A stretch of DNA of 64,000 nt. Source: JAXHMB01 sp034521755 (GTDB lineage Bacteria > Bacteroidota > Rhodothermia > Balneolales > Balneolaceae). Location of the stretch: contig JAXHMB010000003.1 of NCBI GenBank assembly GCA_034521755.1, positions 620,001 through 684,000 on the forward strand, read 5' to 3'. This document shows, in pieces, positions 43,842 through 52,600 of the stretch. Position 1 is the first letter of the stretch. Each line of letters begins with the position of its first letter. The notes under the pieces are model-generated. The model made no database searches. It was given only the letters and a program-made list of their open reading frames with translations, and was not told the origin of the DNA. The translations under genes were made by a program, and so were the position numbers.

Positions 43842-45190
43842 ATAGCATCCTGTACATGTTGAATGGAATGCACATCCAACCCTGTCTTTTTATTCCATTC
43901 ATTTGCCTTGGGTATAAATACTTGTTTAAACCCAAGTTTTTCTGTCTCACTCATCCGGTGATTTAGCTGGTTAACAGAACGAACTTCCGCACCCAGTCCT
44001 ACTTCTCCTAAAAATACAGCATCATTAGGTAGAGGCTTGTCTAACAGGCTCGAAACAAGAGCACAAATAACTGCTAAATCTCCAGCTGTATCATTTAGCT
44101 TCATCCCACCTGCCACATTTAAGTAAACATCCTGTCCGGAAAACTGGTAACCTCCTCTTTTTTCTAGAACAGCCAGTAATAGTGATAACCTACGATAATC
44201 AAAGCCATTGGCCGTACGCTGGGGATTCCCATAATTACTATTTGTTACCAGTGCCTGAACTTCAATTAGCAATGGCCGGGAACCTTCAATGGTACACACT
44301 ACAGCATTTCCACTAACCTTGCTATTATATTCTGAAAGAAAAAGCTGAGATGGATTGGCAATATCTTTAAGCCCTGTCTCCAGCATTTCAAAAACGCCTA
44401 CTTCCTGTGCCGGACCAAATCTATTTTTCAGGCTTCTGAGAATTCGATAGGTATAATTATTATCTCCTTCAAAGTGCAGTACTGTATCAACCATATGCTC
44501 TAAAACACGAGGGCCGGCAATATCTCCTTCTTTTGTTACATGGCCAATGGCTACGGTAGTAATATTCTGCTTCTTGGCCACCTGTTGAAGTAAGGCCGCA
44601 CATTCTTTAACCTGCTGAATGCTTCCTGCCATACTTGACAGCTCGGTTCTATAGACAGTTTGTATTGAATCCACAATTAATAAATCGGGATTTAATTTTT
44701 GAGCTTCCGAAAGGACACTATCTATATCCGTTTCATTATATATGTAAAGGTTTTCTGTCTCCACCCCCAGACGTTCGGCACGCTGCTTAATCTGTCCGGC
44801 AGATTCTTCGCCTGCGCAGTATAAAATTTTGAGATCAGGATTAGCTTTACCTATTTGTAATGTAAGGGTACTCTTGCCAATACCCGGATCTCCGCCGATA
44901 AGCACAAAAGAGCCCTGCATAAACCCCCCACCCAGTACACGGTCCAATTCAGGGATATTACTCAGAAATCGGTTTTCTTCCTTGTAATCAATTTCTTTGA
45001 GTGGTTTTGGCGGATCGGATTTCTCAAGCCCCTCTACCTTCCCTTTGTGTGACTTCTCAGATTTACTCTCGCGTTCAACCTTATACTCTCTAAATGAGTG
45101 CCAGCTTCCACAATTCGGACAGTTGCCCAGCCATTTGGTAGAGGTGTGTCCACATTCATCACACAAATACGTCATTCTTGATTTTGCCAA
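43826..45190 (-). CDS. radA: DNA repair protein RadA (Sms)
   Basis: A RecA-related ATPase promoting branch migration in recombination. The 454-residue protein has a zinc finger (Cys10, Cys13, Cys24, Cys27), Walker A GGDPGIGKST (99-108), the RadA KNRFG motif (LKNRFGPAQEVGVFEM) and a C-terminal Lon-protease-like domain (GAEVRSVNQLNHRMSE). It starts two bases after the flippase-like gene, so they are co-transcribed. Confidence 0.97.
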   Translation of the reverse strand: MAKSRMTYLCDECGHTSTKWLGNCPNCGSWHSFREYKVERESKSEKSHKGKVEGLEKSDPPKPLKEIDYKEENRFLSNIPELDRVLGGGFMQGSFVLIGGDPGIGKSTLTLQIGKANPDLKILYCAGEESAGQIKQRAERLGVETENLYIYNETDIDSVLSEAQKLNPDLLIVDSIQTVYRTELSSMAGSIQQVKECAALLQQVAKKQNITTVAIGHVTKEGDIAGPRVLEHMVDTVLHFEGDNNYTYRILRSLKNRFGPAQEVGVFEMLETGLKDIANPSQLFLSEYNSKVSGNAVVCTIEGSRPLLIEVQALVTNSNYGNPQRTANGFDYRRLSLLLAVLEKRGGYQFSGQDVYLNVAGGMKLNDTAGDLAVICALVSSLLDKPLPNDAVFLGEVGLGAEVRSVNQLNHRMSETEKLGFKQVFIPKANEWNKKTGLDVHSIQHVQDAIKIAL

Positions 45191-45192
45191 AC

Positions 45193-46263
45193 TTACTCCT
45201 CTTCTGTTGTTTCAACTTCAACATGTCCAAAATTGTCAACTACCGATCGGTTGATATACCAGGTTGTTGCCATCATGCCCAAGCCAATGGTAATATAATA
45301 ACTGATTATTCTCCATAGAAATACGGCTAACCCAATAAAAGCTTTGCGGTCAATAAGCGGCCCCTGAAAAATAGCAAACAATCCTTCTACCCCTCCACTT
45401 CCTCCCGGTGTGGGCATGATCAAAAATGCCAGGTTCATAGCTAAACTTCGCAATACGGACAAAATCTCATTGGCGGGCAACAAACTTAATACTACAATAG
45501 TTGGTAATGCAACCCGGGCAAGCCAGGACATTGTTGATAAGAAGAAAGCTTTCAATAAAAAGCTGGGAGGTTTTTTTCGCAGTTCATGAGAGTATTCCTC
45601 AAGGTTTTCGGCCTCCTTTTCTACTTTACCTTTCCACCTTCTAAGTATAGGCAAACTGAAAAGCCAGTTAACTACTTTCTTAATGGCAGCCGGATTCTTA
45701 AGCACCCCATAAGCCATCAACGCGGCATAGGAAAGCAGACCTGCATAAAGCAACATCATTGAAGCATGCCCCACAAATCCGATATTATTTGGAATGACTT
45801 CATAAAATATTCCGGCGACTAATAAAATCGGTATGGCTATAGCAAACCAAAGCTGATCTAACAGTACACTGTACAAAATAATAGCCGTTGACTGCCCCAA
45901 ATTAAAACCCTCTTTGGTCATAGCGTATGTTGCCATAGGTGCACCACCAATGGTTGAAGGCGTTACAGAAGAAGTAAAATCCCAGCTGAGCATGACTCTA
46001 AAAGAAGCCATCCATCCTAGTTGCTTCTCGGATAGATATCTGATTTTTGCTGCTACAAACCAAAGACGCAGAAAAGAAACAATCAGCGCGATAATCAAAC
46101 CCGGGAGTCTTTTGGGTTTTAGGTGTTCCAGTACACCGGGCGTGTAGGTTAGATAGACAACAATTGCCATCCCGGTCAGTGACAAAACTATAGAGATGAA
46201 TAAGTATTTCTTTGAAAAATACTTTTGAGGATTCTCCTGAATATTTGGGGCTTCCTGAGCCAA
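45193..46263 (-). CDS. Flippase-like membrane protein (LPG synthase TM / YbhN family)
   Basis: A 356-residue protein with about eight spans. The SSVTPSTIGGAPMATYAM and MPTPGGSGGVEGLFAIF segments are the hallmarks of the lysylphosphatidylglycerol-synthase transmembrane (UPF0104) family. Members move lipids or lipid-linked groups across the inner membrane or form the flippase part of MprF. No catalytic MprF domain is attached. It is the first gene of a pair with radA. Confidence 0.88.
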   Translation of the reverse strand: MAQEAPNIQENPQKYFSKKYLFISIVLSLTGMAIVVYLTYTPGVLEHLKPKRLPGLIIALIVSFLRLWFVAAKIRYLSEKQLGWMASFRVMLSWDFTSSVTPSTIGGAPMATYAMTKEGFNLGQSTAIILYSVLLDQLWFAIAIPILLVAGIFYEVIPNNIGFVGHASMMLLYAGLLSYAALMAYGVLKNPAAIKKVVNWLFSLPILRRWKGKVEKEAENLEEYSHELRKKPPSFLLKAFFLSTMSWLARVALPTIVVLSLLPANEILSVLRSLAMNLAFLIMPTPGGSGGVEGLFAIFQGPLIDRKAFIGLAVFLWRIISYYITIGLGMMATTWYINRSVVDNFGHVEVETTEEE

Positions 46264-46363
46264 AAGACTTTATTTCAAATTATTGTAAGGCAAAAACTTA
46301 TCAATTGTACAAATACGAAAATATCTAAAAATAGTTGATTAAAAAACGGCAGATCCAGACAAC

Positions 46364-46398
46364 AAAAAAGTCTTATGAGCACAAAGCCCATAAGACTT
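46364..46398 (-). terminator. Intrinsic terminator after fbaB
   Basis: AAGTCTTATG (46368-46377) pairs perfectly with CATAAGACTT (46389-46398). Read on the minus strand the hairpin is followed by a T-rich run (A run at 46364-46369 on plus). It lies 21 bases past the fbaB stop. Confidence 0.85.
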
Positions 46399-46418
46399 CT
46401 ACTTACAAACGATGAATA

Positions 46419-47495
46419 TTATGCAATAGTGATATTTTCATCCAGGTATACATCCTGAATAAAGTTAAGCAACTTAACGCCTTCGTCCATTGGACGCTGG
46501 AAGGCCTTTCTACCACTAATCATTCCCATACCGCCGGCTCGCTTATTGATCACTGCTGTTCTCACTGCCTGGGCAAAATCATTATCGCCAGAGGCTCCGC
46601 CTGAGTTAATCAACCCAGCGCGCCCCATGTAACAATTAGCTACCTGGTACCGGGTTAGGTCAATTGGGTGATCGGTGGTCAACTCATCATAAATACGATC
46701 TTCAAGCTTACCGTAGGAGTTGTTTCCTCTATTAAGAGCAGGATAACCACCATTATTGGTAGCTTGCTTTTGTTTTACAATATCAGCCTGAATAGTAACG
46801 CCCAAGTGGTTTGCCTGTCCGGTAAGGTCAGCTGAGGCATGATAGTCAGTACCATCGACTTTAAAAGCAGCGTTTCGAGTATAACACCAGAGGATAGTGG
46901 CCATGCCAAGCTCGTGTGCTCTTTCAAAAGCTTCAGCTACTTCCTGAATTTGCCTGCTGGATTCTTCAGAACCATAATAAATAGTAGCACCCACGGCAGC
47001 AGCGCCCATATCAAACGCCTGCTCTACCGACCCAAACATAATCTGATTATAGTTGTTGGGATGCGTCATCAACTCATTGTGATTAATCTTTACAATGAAA
47101 GGAATTTTATGGGCATACTTTCGAGCTATAGAACCAAGCACACCATAGGTTGAGGCAATGGCATTGCACCCACCTTCTATAGCCAGTTCAACCAATTTTT
47201 CAGGATCGAAGTAAGCTGAGTTGGGAGCAAATGACGCACCACCGGAATGTTCAACACCCTGATCCACTGGCAAAATCGAAAGGTAGCCGGTTCCTGAAAG
47301 GCGACCATGATCAAAGAGAGATCTCAAGTTTCTAAGCACCCGGGGGTTGCGATCTGAATTCAACCAGATTCTATCAATAAAATCCGGACCCGGAATATGC
47401 AAGTCATCTTTTGAAATAGTTTCACACTCATGCGTGAATAAATCTTCCGCTTCGTCACCAAGTAATTCTTCAATGCTCTTTGCTGCTAATGCCAT
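46419..47495 (-). CDS. fbaB: Class I fructose-bisphosphate aldolase (FbaB/DhnA type)
   Basis: Cleaves fructose 1,6-bisphosphate by a Schiff-base mechanism and needs no metal. The 358-residue protein has SILPVDQGVEHSGGASFAPN, the IVKINHNELMTHP strand and the phosphate-binding GRAGLINSGG / GMISGRKAF segments of the archaeal-type class I aldolases. It is single, with its own candidate promoter and terminator, and diverges from dusB across 158 bases. Confidence 0.95.
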   Translation of the reverse strand: MALAAKSIEELLGDEAEDLFTHECETISKDDLHIPGPDFIDRIWLNSDRNPRVLRNLRSLFDHGRLSGTGYLSILPVDQGVEHSGGASFAPNSAYFDPEKLVELAIEGGCNAIASTYGVLGSIARKYAHKIPFIVKINHNELMTHPNNYNQIMFGSVEQAFDMGAAAVGATIYYGSEESSRQIQEVAEAFERAHELGMATILWCYTRNAAFKVDGTDYHASADLTGQANHLGVTIQADIVKQKQATNNGGYPALNRGNNSYGKLEDRIYDELTTDHPIDLTRYQVANCYMGRAGLINSGGASGDNDFAQAVRTAVINKRAGGMGMISGRKAFQRPMDEGVKLLNFIQDVYLDENITIA

Positions 47496-47546
47496 AGCAA
47501 AACTCCTAATATTTTTTCAAATAGTATTTATCAAATTATTGAGAGG

Positions 47547-47554
47547 CAAATATA
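47547..47554 (-). promoter_or_regulatory. Candidate -7 box (TATATTTG) for fbaB
   Basis: A minus-strand match to TAnnTTTG about 50 bases before the fbaB ATG. No clear TTTG lies at -33. Confidence 0.4.
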
Positions 47555-47653
47555 CAGGATATTCGATGAAATGACTAGCCCATGATATGCCCTATCGAAG
47601 TTCATTGACAAGTTTCTTATATTTAGTGTTAATTAAAATAAAATCTTCACTAC

Positions 47654-48643
47654 ATGAAAATTGGCCCTATTGACTTAGGAAAGAAACCCCTTTTTCTGGC
47701 TCCTATGGAAGATGTCACCGACTCTCCCTTTCGCGTAATTTGCAAGCGTAAAGGTGCCAGCATTGTTTATACTGAATTTATTAGTTCTGAGGCCATTATT
47801 CGTGACTCCGATGTAGCCTTACACAAAATGGATTTCCAGGAAGAGGAACGGCCCTTCGGAGTACAAATTTTTGGGGGACGGGAAGAAGCGATGGAAGGCG
47901 CAGCAAAAGTTGCTGAGAATAATAATCCTGATGTTGTAGATATCAACTTTGGTTGCCCGGTTTATAAAATTGCTAAAAAAGGTGCAGGTGCCGGATGCCT
48001 GCGCGATCTTGATATGATGCAGCGAATGGCTGCAACCGTTGTAGATGCCGTTGACGGTATTCCTGTTACAGCAAAAACACGATTAGGATGGGATGAACAA
48101 TCTATAAAAATTCGGGAAGTTGCACTTCGCCTGCAAGATGTTGGCATTAAAGCACTGGCCATTCATGCCCGAACCCGCAGTCAAAAATACAAAGGCGATG
48201 CCCGATGGGATTATCTCAAGTATGTAAAGGATACGCCCGGACTGGAAATTCCTATCATTGGCAACGGTGATGTTGCCACTCCTCAAGACGCCAAACGCAT
48301 GTTCGATGAAACCGGCGTTGATGGCGTAATGATTGGCCGTGGAGCTATAGGCAATCCATGGATATTTGAGCGCACTCATCATTATTTGGAAAGCGGTGAA
48401 CTGCTTCCTGAACCTACTGTAAAAGAACGATTAGAGCTGTGTGCAGAACAGTTACGGCGCTCTGTAGATCACCATGATGAGCGTTATGGTGTGATCATTA
48501 TGAAGAAACATTACGGGCAATACCTGAAAGGAATCAGAAACAGCCGCCAGCTCCGTGCAAATATTATGAAACACAAAGAAATGCAGCCTATCCTTGAATT
48601 GCTTCTAAATTTCAAAGAAGAAGAACTGTTTGCAGTTGCCTAA
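47654..48643 (+). CDS. dusB: tRNA-dihydrouridine synthase
   Basis: An FMN-dependent enzyme reducing uridines in tRNA D-loops. The 329-residue protein has LAPMEDVTDSPFRVICKRKG at the N-terminus, the active-site region DINFGCPVYKIAKKGAGAG (Cys near 101), IHARTRSQKYKGDARW and the FMN phosphate site GNGDVATPQDA / GVMIGRGAIGNPWIF. The stop is followed nine bases later by the left end of a MITE-like element. Confidence 0.95.
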   Translation: MKIGPIDLGKKPLFLAPMEDVTDSPFRVICKRKGASIVYTEFISSEAIIRDSDVALHKMDFQEEERPFGVQIFGGREEAMEGAAKVAENNNPDVVDINFGCPVYKIAKKGAGAGCLRDLDMMQRMAATVVDAVDGIPVTAKTRLGWDEQSIKIREVALRLQDVGIKALAIHARTRSQKYKGDARWDYLKYVKDTPGLEIPIIGNGDVATPQDAKRMFDETGVDGVMIGRGAIGNPWIFERTHHYLESGELLPEPTVKERLELCAEQLRRSVDHHDERYGVIIMKKHYGQYLKGIRNSRQLRANIMKHKEMQPILELLLNFKEEELFAVA

Positions 48644-48652
48644 CGGCACTGA

Positions 48653-48861
48653 GAAGGCTTTGCAAAACCAATGTGTCACCCTGAATTTATTTCAGGGGCT
48701 GTTGCAAAAATTGTATTAAAAGCATCTAAAGAACAATTGCTTACAGATGCTGATACGCCAGCCCTTGTGGAATAATCCGCCAGCTGGCGGGTGGCCACGC
48801 AGTGGCATTCCACAGGGCCAGTCGGCGGACAACATGACATGGGTGGTTTTGCAAAGCCTTC
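48653..48861. mobile_element. MITE-like 209-bp element with 18-bp terminal inverted repeats
   Basis: GAAGGCTTTGCAAAACCA (48653-48670) is the exact reverse complement of the right end (48844-48861). ACTGA abuts both ends (48648-48652 and 48862-48866), as a 5-bp target duplication would. The inside has no gene. It holds a CCTGAA/TTCAGG hairpin (about 48680-48696), an AGCATCT/AGATGCT pair (48721-48727 with 48745-48751) and the 56-bp palindromic core described separately. Small size, no coding capacity and flanking duplication indicate a non-autonomous element moved by a transposase encoded elsewhere. Confidence 0.75.
48762..48817. repeat. 56-bp palindromic repeat, copy B
   Basis: CCCTTGTGGAAT (48762-48773) pairs with ATTCCACAGGG (48807-48817) with one bulge. 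Inside are the perfect palindrome CCGCCAGCTGGCGG (48777-48790) and a GCCAC/GTGGC hairpin. The reverse complement matches 50 of 56 bases of 59336-59391 without gaps. Confidence 0.85.
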
Positions 48862-48922
48862 ACTGAATCATTTTACAGGATATTCCGTAGTAAGGCGTGT
48901 AAACAAATAAAACACCCCCATT

Positions 48923-49126
48923 ATGATTACACGATTCCTAAGAGCAATTCGAGCTATTTTTATTGGCGGAACTATCGCAGCAAATCCGGTTAAAGGAATA
49001 ACGGCTTTAGTAATCAGTATAATAATTCCCTATCTGCTTTATGCCTTTTTGGGAGGTGCTGCTTTTGTACTGGTTATAGCCGGAGTTATTGCCTTGGTTT
49101 GGTGGATGGCTAAGAAAGACCGATGA
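48923..49126 (+). CDS. Small hydrophobic membrane protein, unknown
   Basis: A 67-residue product with a short basic N-terminus (MITRFLRAIRAIF), two hydrophobic segments (about 25-43 and 45-61) and a basic end (MAKKDR), as in a small two-span membrane protein. I recognise no family. It stands alone between the MITE-like element and the convergent serS, with stops only four bases apart. The upstream CCCCCAT offers no good ribosome site, so expression is uncertain. Confidence 0.5.
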   Translation: MITRFLRAIRAIFIGGTIAANPVKGITALVISIIIPYLLYAFLGGAAFVLVIAGVIALVWWMAKKDR

Positions 49127-49130
49127 TCAG

Positions 49131-50399
49131 TTATAACTTCTCTCTGTTCATATAAGGCTGTAGAACCTCCGGAACCTCAATACTGCCATCTTCCTGCTGA
49201 TAGGTCTCCAAAATAGCCGCAACCACTCTGGGCAGTGCCAAACCGGATCCATTGAGCGTGTGAAGAATTTCTGTATCACCTTTATCATTTCGGAATCGCA
49301 ACTGCATCCGCCGCGCTTGGAAACTCCCAAAATTGGAGCAGGAACTGACTTCCAGCCAGCGATGTTGCCCCGGGCTCCAGACTTCTAAATCGTACTTCTT
49401 TGTTTGGGTGAAACCCATGTCTCCGGTACACATTAATAAGGTTCGATACGGTAGCTTCAAGTCTTCGAGTAGTGATTCTGCGTATTCCCGCAGGCTCTCC
49501 AATTCATCATAAGCCGTATCGGGATGTACAATTTTCACCAACTCCACTTTATCAAACTGATGCAAACGGTTCAGTCCGCGAACGTCCTTACCGTAAGAAC
49601 CGGCTTCGCGACGCCAGCAGGGAGTATATGCTACATATTTTGTGGGCAGATTATCTTGCTCCAGGATTTCATCACGATGAAAATTTGTTACCGGCACTTC
49701 TGCTGTTGGAATCGTAAAAAAGTCATCTCGCGGAATAACATACATCATGTCTTCTTTGTCAGGGATTTGCCCCGTGCCGCGGGCTGAATCTTCATTCACA
49801 AAATATGGTGCCTGAATTTCAGTATACCCATTTTTCGTGGCCTTATTGATAAAGAAATTAATGAGTGCACGCTGTAAGCTGGCTATGGGACCCAGATAAA
49901 AAGGAAAACCGGCACCAGTCACTTTCGAACCACGTTCAAAATCTATCCATCCCTCCTTTTCAGCAATTTCCCAGTGTGGCTTTCTCCAGTCAGCTTCTTC
50001 AGCTTCACCCCAAGTTTTAAACACCTCGTTATCATCTTCAGTCTGGCCTACCGGTACAGACTCATGTGGTACATTGGGAATACGAAGCAGAAGATCATCG
50101 CGCCTTTCTTTCAGCGAATTAAGATCCTCTTCGAGATCTTTAATTTCTTCTTTAAGCTTGCTGGTGTGCTCAATAATTTTTTGGGCCTCCTCTTTTTTAC
50201 CCTGACCCATCAACTGACCAATTTCCTTGGCTTTGGTATTACTTTCATTGCGCAGTGAATCTACCTTCTGCACAAGTTCACGCCATCGCTCATCAGCCTC
50301 GAGCACTTCATCAACAGCTTGAGCATTCTTCTCTCCTTTGTTGAGCATCCCCTGTTTTACTTCTTGTGTATGTTCCCGTATATAGGCTACGTCCAGCAT
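49131..50399 (-). CDS. serS: Seryl-tRNA synthetase
   Basis: Charges tRNA-Ser and tRNA-Sec type acceptors with serine. The 422-residue protein has the N-terminal antiparallel coiled coil (about 30-100) that grips the long variable arm, class II motif 2 (CWRREAGSYGKDVRGLNRLH) and motif 3 (LNGSGLALPRVVAAILETYQ). The start at MLDVAYIREH is that of the family. It diverges from the Lrp/AsnC gene across 204 bases. Confidence 0.97.
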   Translation of the reverse strand: MLDVAYIREHTQEVKQGMLNKGEKNAQAVDEVLEADERWRELVQKVDSLRNESNTKAKEIGQLMGQGKKEEAQKIIEHTSKLKEEIKDLEEDLNSLKERRDDLLLRIPNVPHESVPVGQTEDDNEVFKTWGEAEEADWRKPHWEIAEKEGWIDFERGSKVTGAGFPFYLGPIASLQRALINFFINKATKNGYTEIQAPYFVNEDSARGTGQIPDKEDMMYVIPRDDFFTIPTAEVPVTNFHRDEILEQDNLPTKYVAYTPCWRREAGSYGKDVRGLNRLHQFDKVELVKIVHPDTAYDELESLREYAESLLEDLKLPYRTLLMCTGDMGFTQTKKYDLEVWSPGQHRWLEVSSCSNFGSFQARRMQLRFRNDKGDTEILHTLNGSGLALPRVVAAILETYQQEDGSIEVPEVLQPYMNREKL

Positions 50400-50603
50400 T
50401 AAAAATTGTATAAAGTTATAATTTACAGCTCTTAAGATAAGGGAGTTTTAGCAAGGTTTGAACCTTAATTTTCTAAACTCAAGTTTTAAACCAAGAAGCT
50501 ATATTATTTAACTAAAATTTTAGAATCAGTGCTTGACCTCCGAAATAATTAAGTTTATTTTCGACAAAACATAGAAAAATAAGGTAAACCAAACACCTAT
50601 AAT

Positions 50604-51080
50604 ATGAGCCAAGGCTTGGATGAAATCGACATTAAAATTTTAAAACACCTTCAAAAAGACGGGCGATCTCAGCGAAATAAATTGTCAGAGATTGTTCATC
50701 TTTCTGTTCCATCTGTATCAGAGCGCATGCGTAAGCTTGAAGAAAAGGATCTAATTAAAGGATATTACGCTGTATTGGACAGTAAGCGTTTCAACTTTGA
50801 TATTACAGCTTTTGTATTTGTTGAAGTGGATGGTTCAGACAACTACAAAAAATTTGTGGACCAGATGGAAGATGAACCTGAAGTACTGGAATGTCACTCT
50901 ATAACCGGGGATGGCTCACATGTACTCAAGATTAGAACAGAAAATACGGAGTCATTTGAGAAACTTTTATCCAGGTTTCAAGCTTTGGACGGAGTGCATA
51001 AAACACGGTCAAATGTTGTACTCAGTAGTTTTAAGGAAACAATGGAACTACCTATTGAAAAAACGATCGAACCTAAATAG
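50604..51080 (+). CDS. Lrp/AsnC-family transcriptional regulator
   Basis: A 158-residue regulator. The winged helix-turn-helix occupies about 5-65 (LDEIDIKILKHLQKDGRSQR, then LSVPSVSERMRKLEEKDLIKGY). The C-terminal RAM/effector domain spans about 70-150 (VFVEVDGSDNYKKFVDQM, CHSITGDGSHVLKIRT). Members form dimers to octamers and respond to amino acids or similar ligands. Targets are unknown. The exported membrane-protein gene begins 29 bases downstream and is probably co-transcribed. Confidence 0.9.
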   Translation: MSQGLDEIDIKILKHLQKDGRSQRNKLSEIVHLSVPSVSERMRKLEEKDLIKGYYAVLDSKRFNFDITAFVFVEVDGSDNYKKFVDQMEDEPEVLECHSITGDGSHVLKIRTENTESFEKLLSRFQALDGVHKTRSNVVLSSFKETMELPIEKTIEPK

Positions 51081-51109
51081 TCTCTAATCTAATTTATTTG
51101 CTGTCGTTA

Positions 51110-52600
51110 ATGCCAAACAACTTTTTGCGTACTGCATTTCTTTGTATTGCTACGGTACTGTTTTGTGCAGTGAACTTATCAGCTCAGCAGCAGATTGGTG
51201 TTGTATGGTCCATCCCCTCTGATAATCAACAAGCACTTAACGAGCTTGATCGATTTGCCAAACTTGGTGTTACGTTGCTGATAGTAGATACCAGCGTTAA
51301 GGAAGAAGGCTGGAATCGAATTGATTCTCTTGATTTCAATGTATACGGTAACCTCCCCATTAAGTATCCTATTGTTTCTACTTTTGCAAACCCTGACAGC
51401 TCACTTTTAGAACAAATTAGTAAGGGAGTTAACCAACTTATCGCACAACCTTCTGTTCAGTCTATTGGAATTTTTAGCTTGGGGCAAGCTCAAAGTGCCA
51501 GATTTAAAGAAGCAATACAGCCCATGGTTCAACAAATTGATACGGCAACTACTGCTGAGCTTTTTTATACGACGCTTTTTGCAGAATCTGTTCTGACTGA
51601 TAGCCTGTTTCATTTCAAGCTTTTAAAGATTAAAGATCCTGAGTCATTAAAGGATTCAATATCAATGCCCAAAGTAAAGGGATATGTTTATGATGCTCAA
51701 AATAAGCTTCTCAGTCCGGTAAAAACACTGCTTGAACAAGCTAAGTCAGATTCTATCCCGGTCTTTTTTACAAGCAATTGGTTACTTACAACAACTCAAA
51801 ATAACCCGGAATTTGAAGAAGCACTTCGGCATTATACAACTACAAAAGAAGTGGTTTTTCCATTACCTGAGGAGGCCCCGCCATCAGAAACAAGTCACAA
51901 CCTAATTGTGGTCCTTCTGCTTCTTATTTTAGGTACATTTGTAATGAATTATCAATACAGCCCCGTCTACAAGAAAACAATTGCACGATATTTCCTGGCT
52001 CATAAGTTCTTAGTAAATGATGTCATGGATCGACATATCAGAACTATTTCACCTGCGTTGGTGATTCTTTTCCAGCATATTATTGCCGTGGGGATTGTTG
52101 CCTACTGTTTGGGAACTGTGGCAATTTCTGAGGCAGGATGGCAAGCGGTACAATACCACTATTCAGAATTTTTTATAAGTAAAAGCCCGCTAATAAGCCT
52201 TTTCTTTGGGGGGTGTATTTTCGGCCTGGCAATCCATCTTTTTTCAATATTTTGGATACGTCTTACCAATAAAAAGGTCACGCATTTCAGCCAAGTTATT
52301 TTACTTTACAGCTGGCCCTTACAACTCAATTTTGTACTCACACTCCTTATTACAACGCTTATGCTTTCCAGTTCTTTGCATGGGCTGATATATGTTCTCT
52401 CAATAGCATTTGTGATTATATTCCTTGGAGCTTTTATCATCACTTCTTTTGATACTTCCAATTATTTAACCAGCAGAAGAATAGGATTTTTGTTGGCATC
52501 AATAGGACTTTATTCAGTTATTTGGATAGCACTTATTACATGGATGCTGTCCAGTCCCCATTTTCTGGATGTATTAAATCTTGCGTCTTCTCTGCCTTAA
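51110..52600 (+). CDS. Exported/membrane protein of unknown function
   Basis: I place the start at the ATG 51110 (MPNNFLRTAFL); a TTG at 51098 is also in frame. A signal peptide ends near LSAQ. About 235 residues of periplasmic domain follow (IGVVWSIPSDNQQALNELDR ... LLIVDT, with repeated alpha/beta strands like a TIM-barrel glycoside-hydrolase-type fold). The second half has six or seven membrane spans. The FAKLGVTLLIVD pattern suggests a degenerate sugar-active barrel, but no catalytic pair is clear. The last codons overlap the convergent rpoN stop by four bases. Confidence 0.7.
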   Translation: MPNNFLRTAFLCIATVLFCAVNLSAQQQIGVVWSIPSDNQQALNELDRFAKLGVTLLIVDTSVKEEGWNRIDSLDFNVYGNLPIKYPIVSTFANPDSSLLEQISKGVNQLIAQPSVQSIGIFSLGQAQSARFKEAIQPMVQQIDTATTAELFYTTLFAESVLTDSLFHFKLLKIKDPESLKDSISMPKVKGYVYDAQNKLLSPVKTLLEQAKSDSIPVFFTSNWLLTTTQNNPEFEEALRHYTTTKEVVFPLPEEAPPSETSHNLIVVLLLLILGTFVMNYQYSPVYKKTIARYFLAHKFLVNDVMDRHIRTISPALVILFQHIIAVGIVAYCLGTVAISEAGWQAVQYHYSEFFISKSPLISLFFGGCIFGLAIHLFSIFWIRLTNKKVTHFSQVILLYSWPLQLNFVLTLLITTLMLSSSLHGLIYVLSIAFVIIFLGAFIITSFDTSNYLTSRRIGFLLASIGLYSVIWIALITWMLSSPHFLDVLNLASSLP

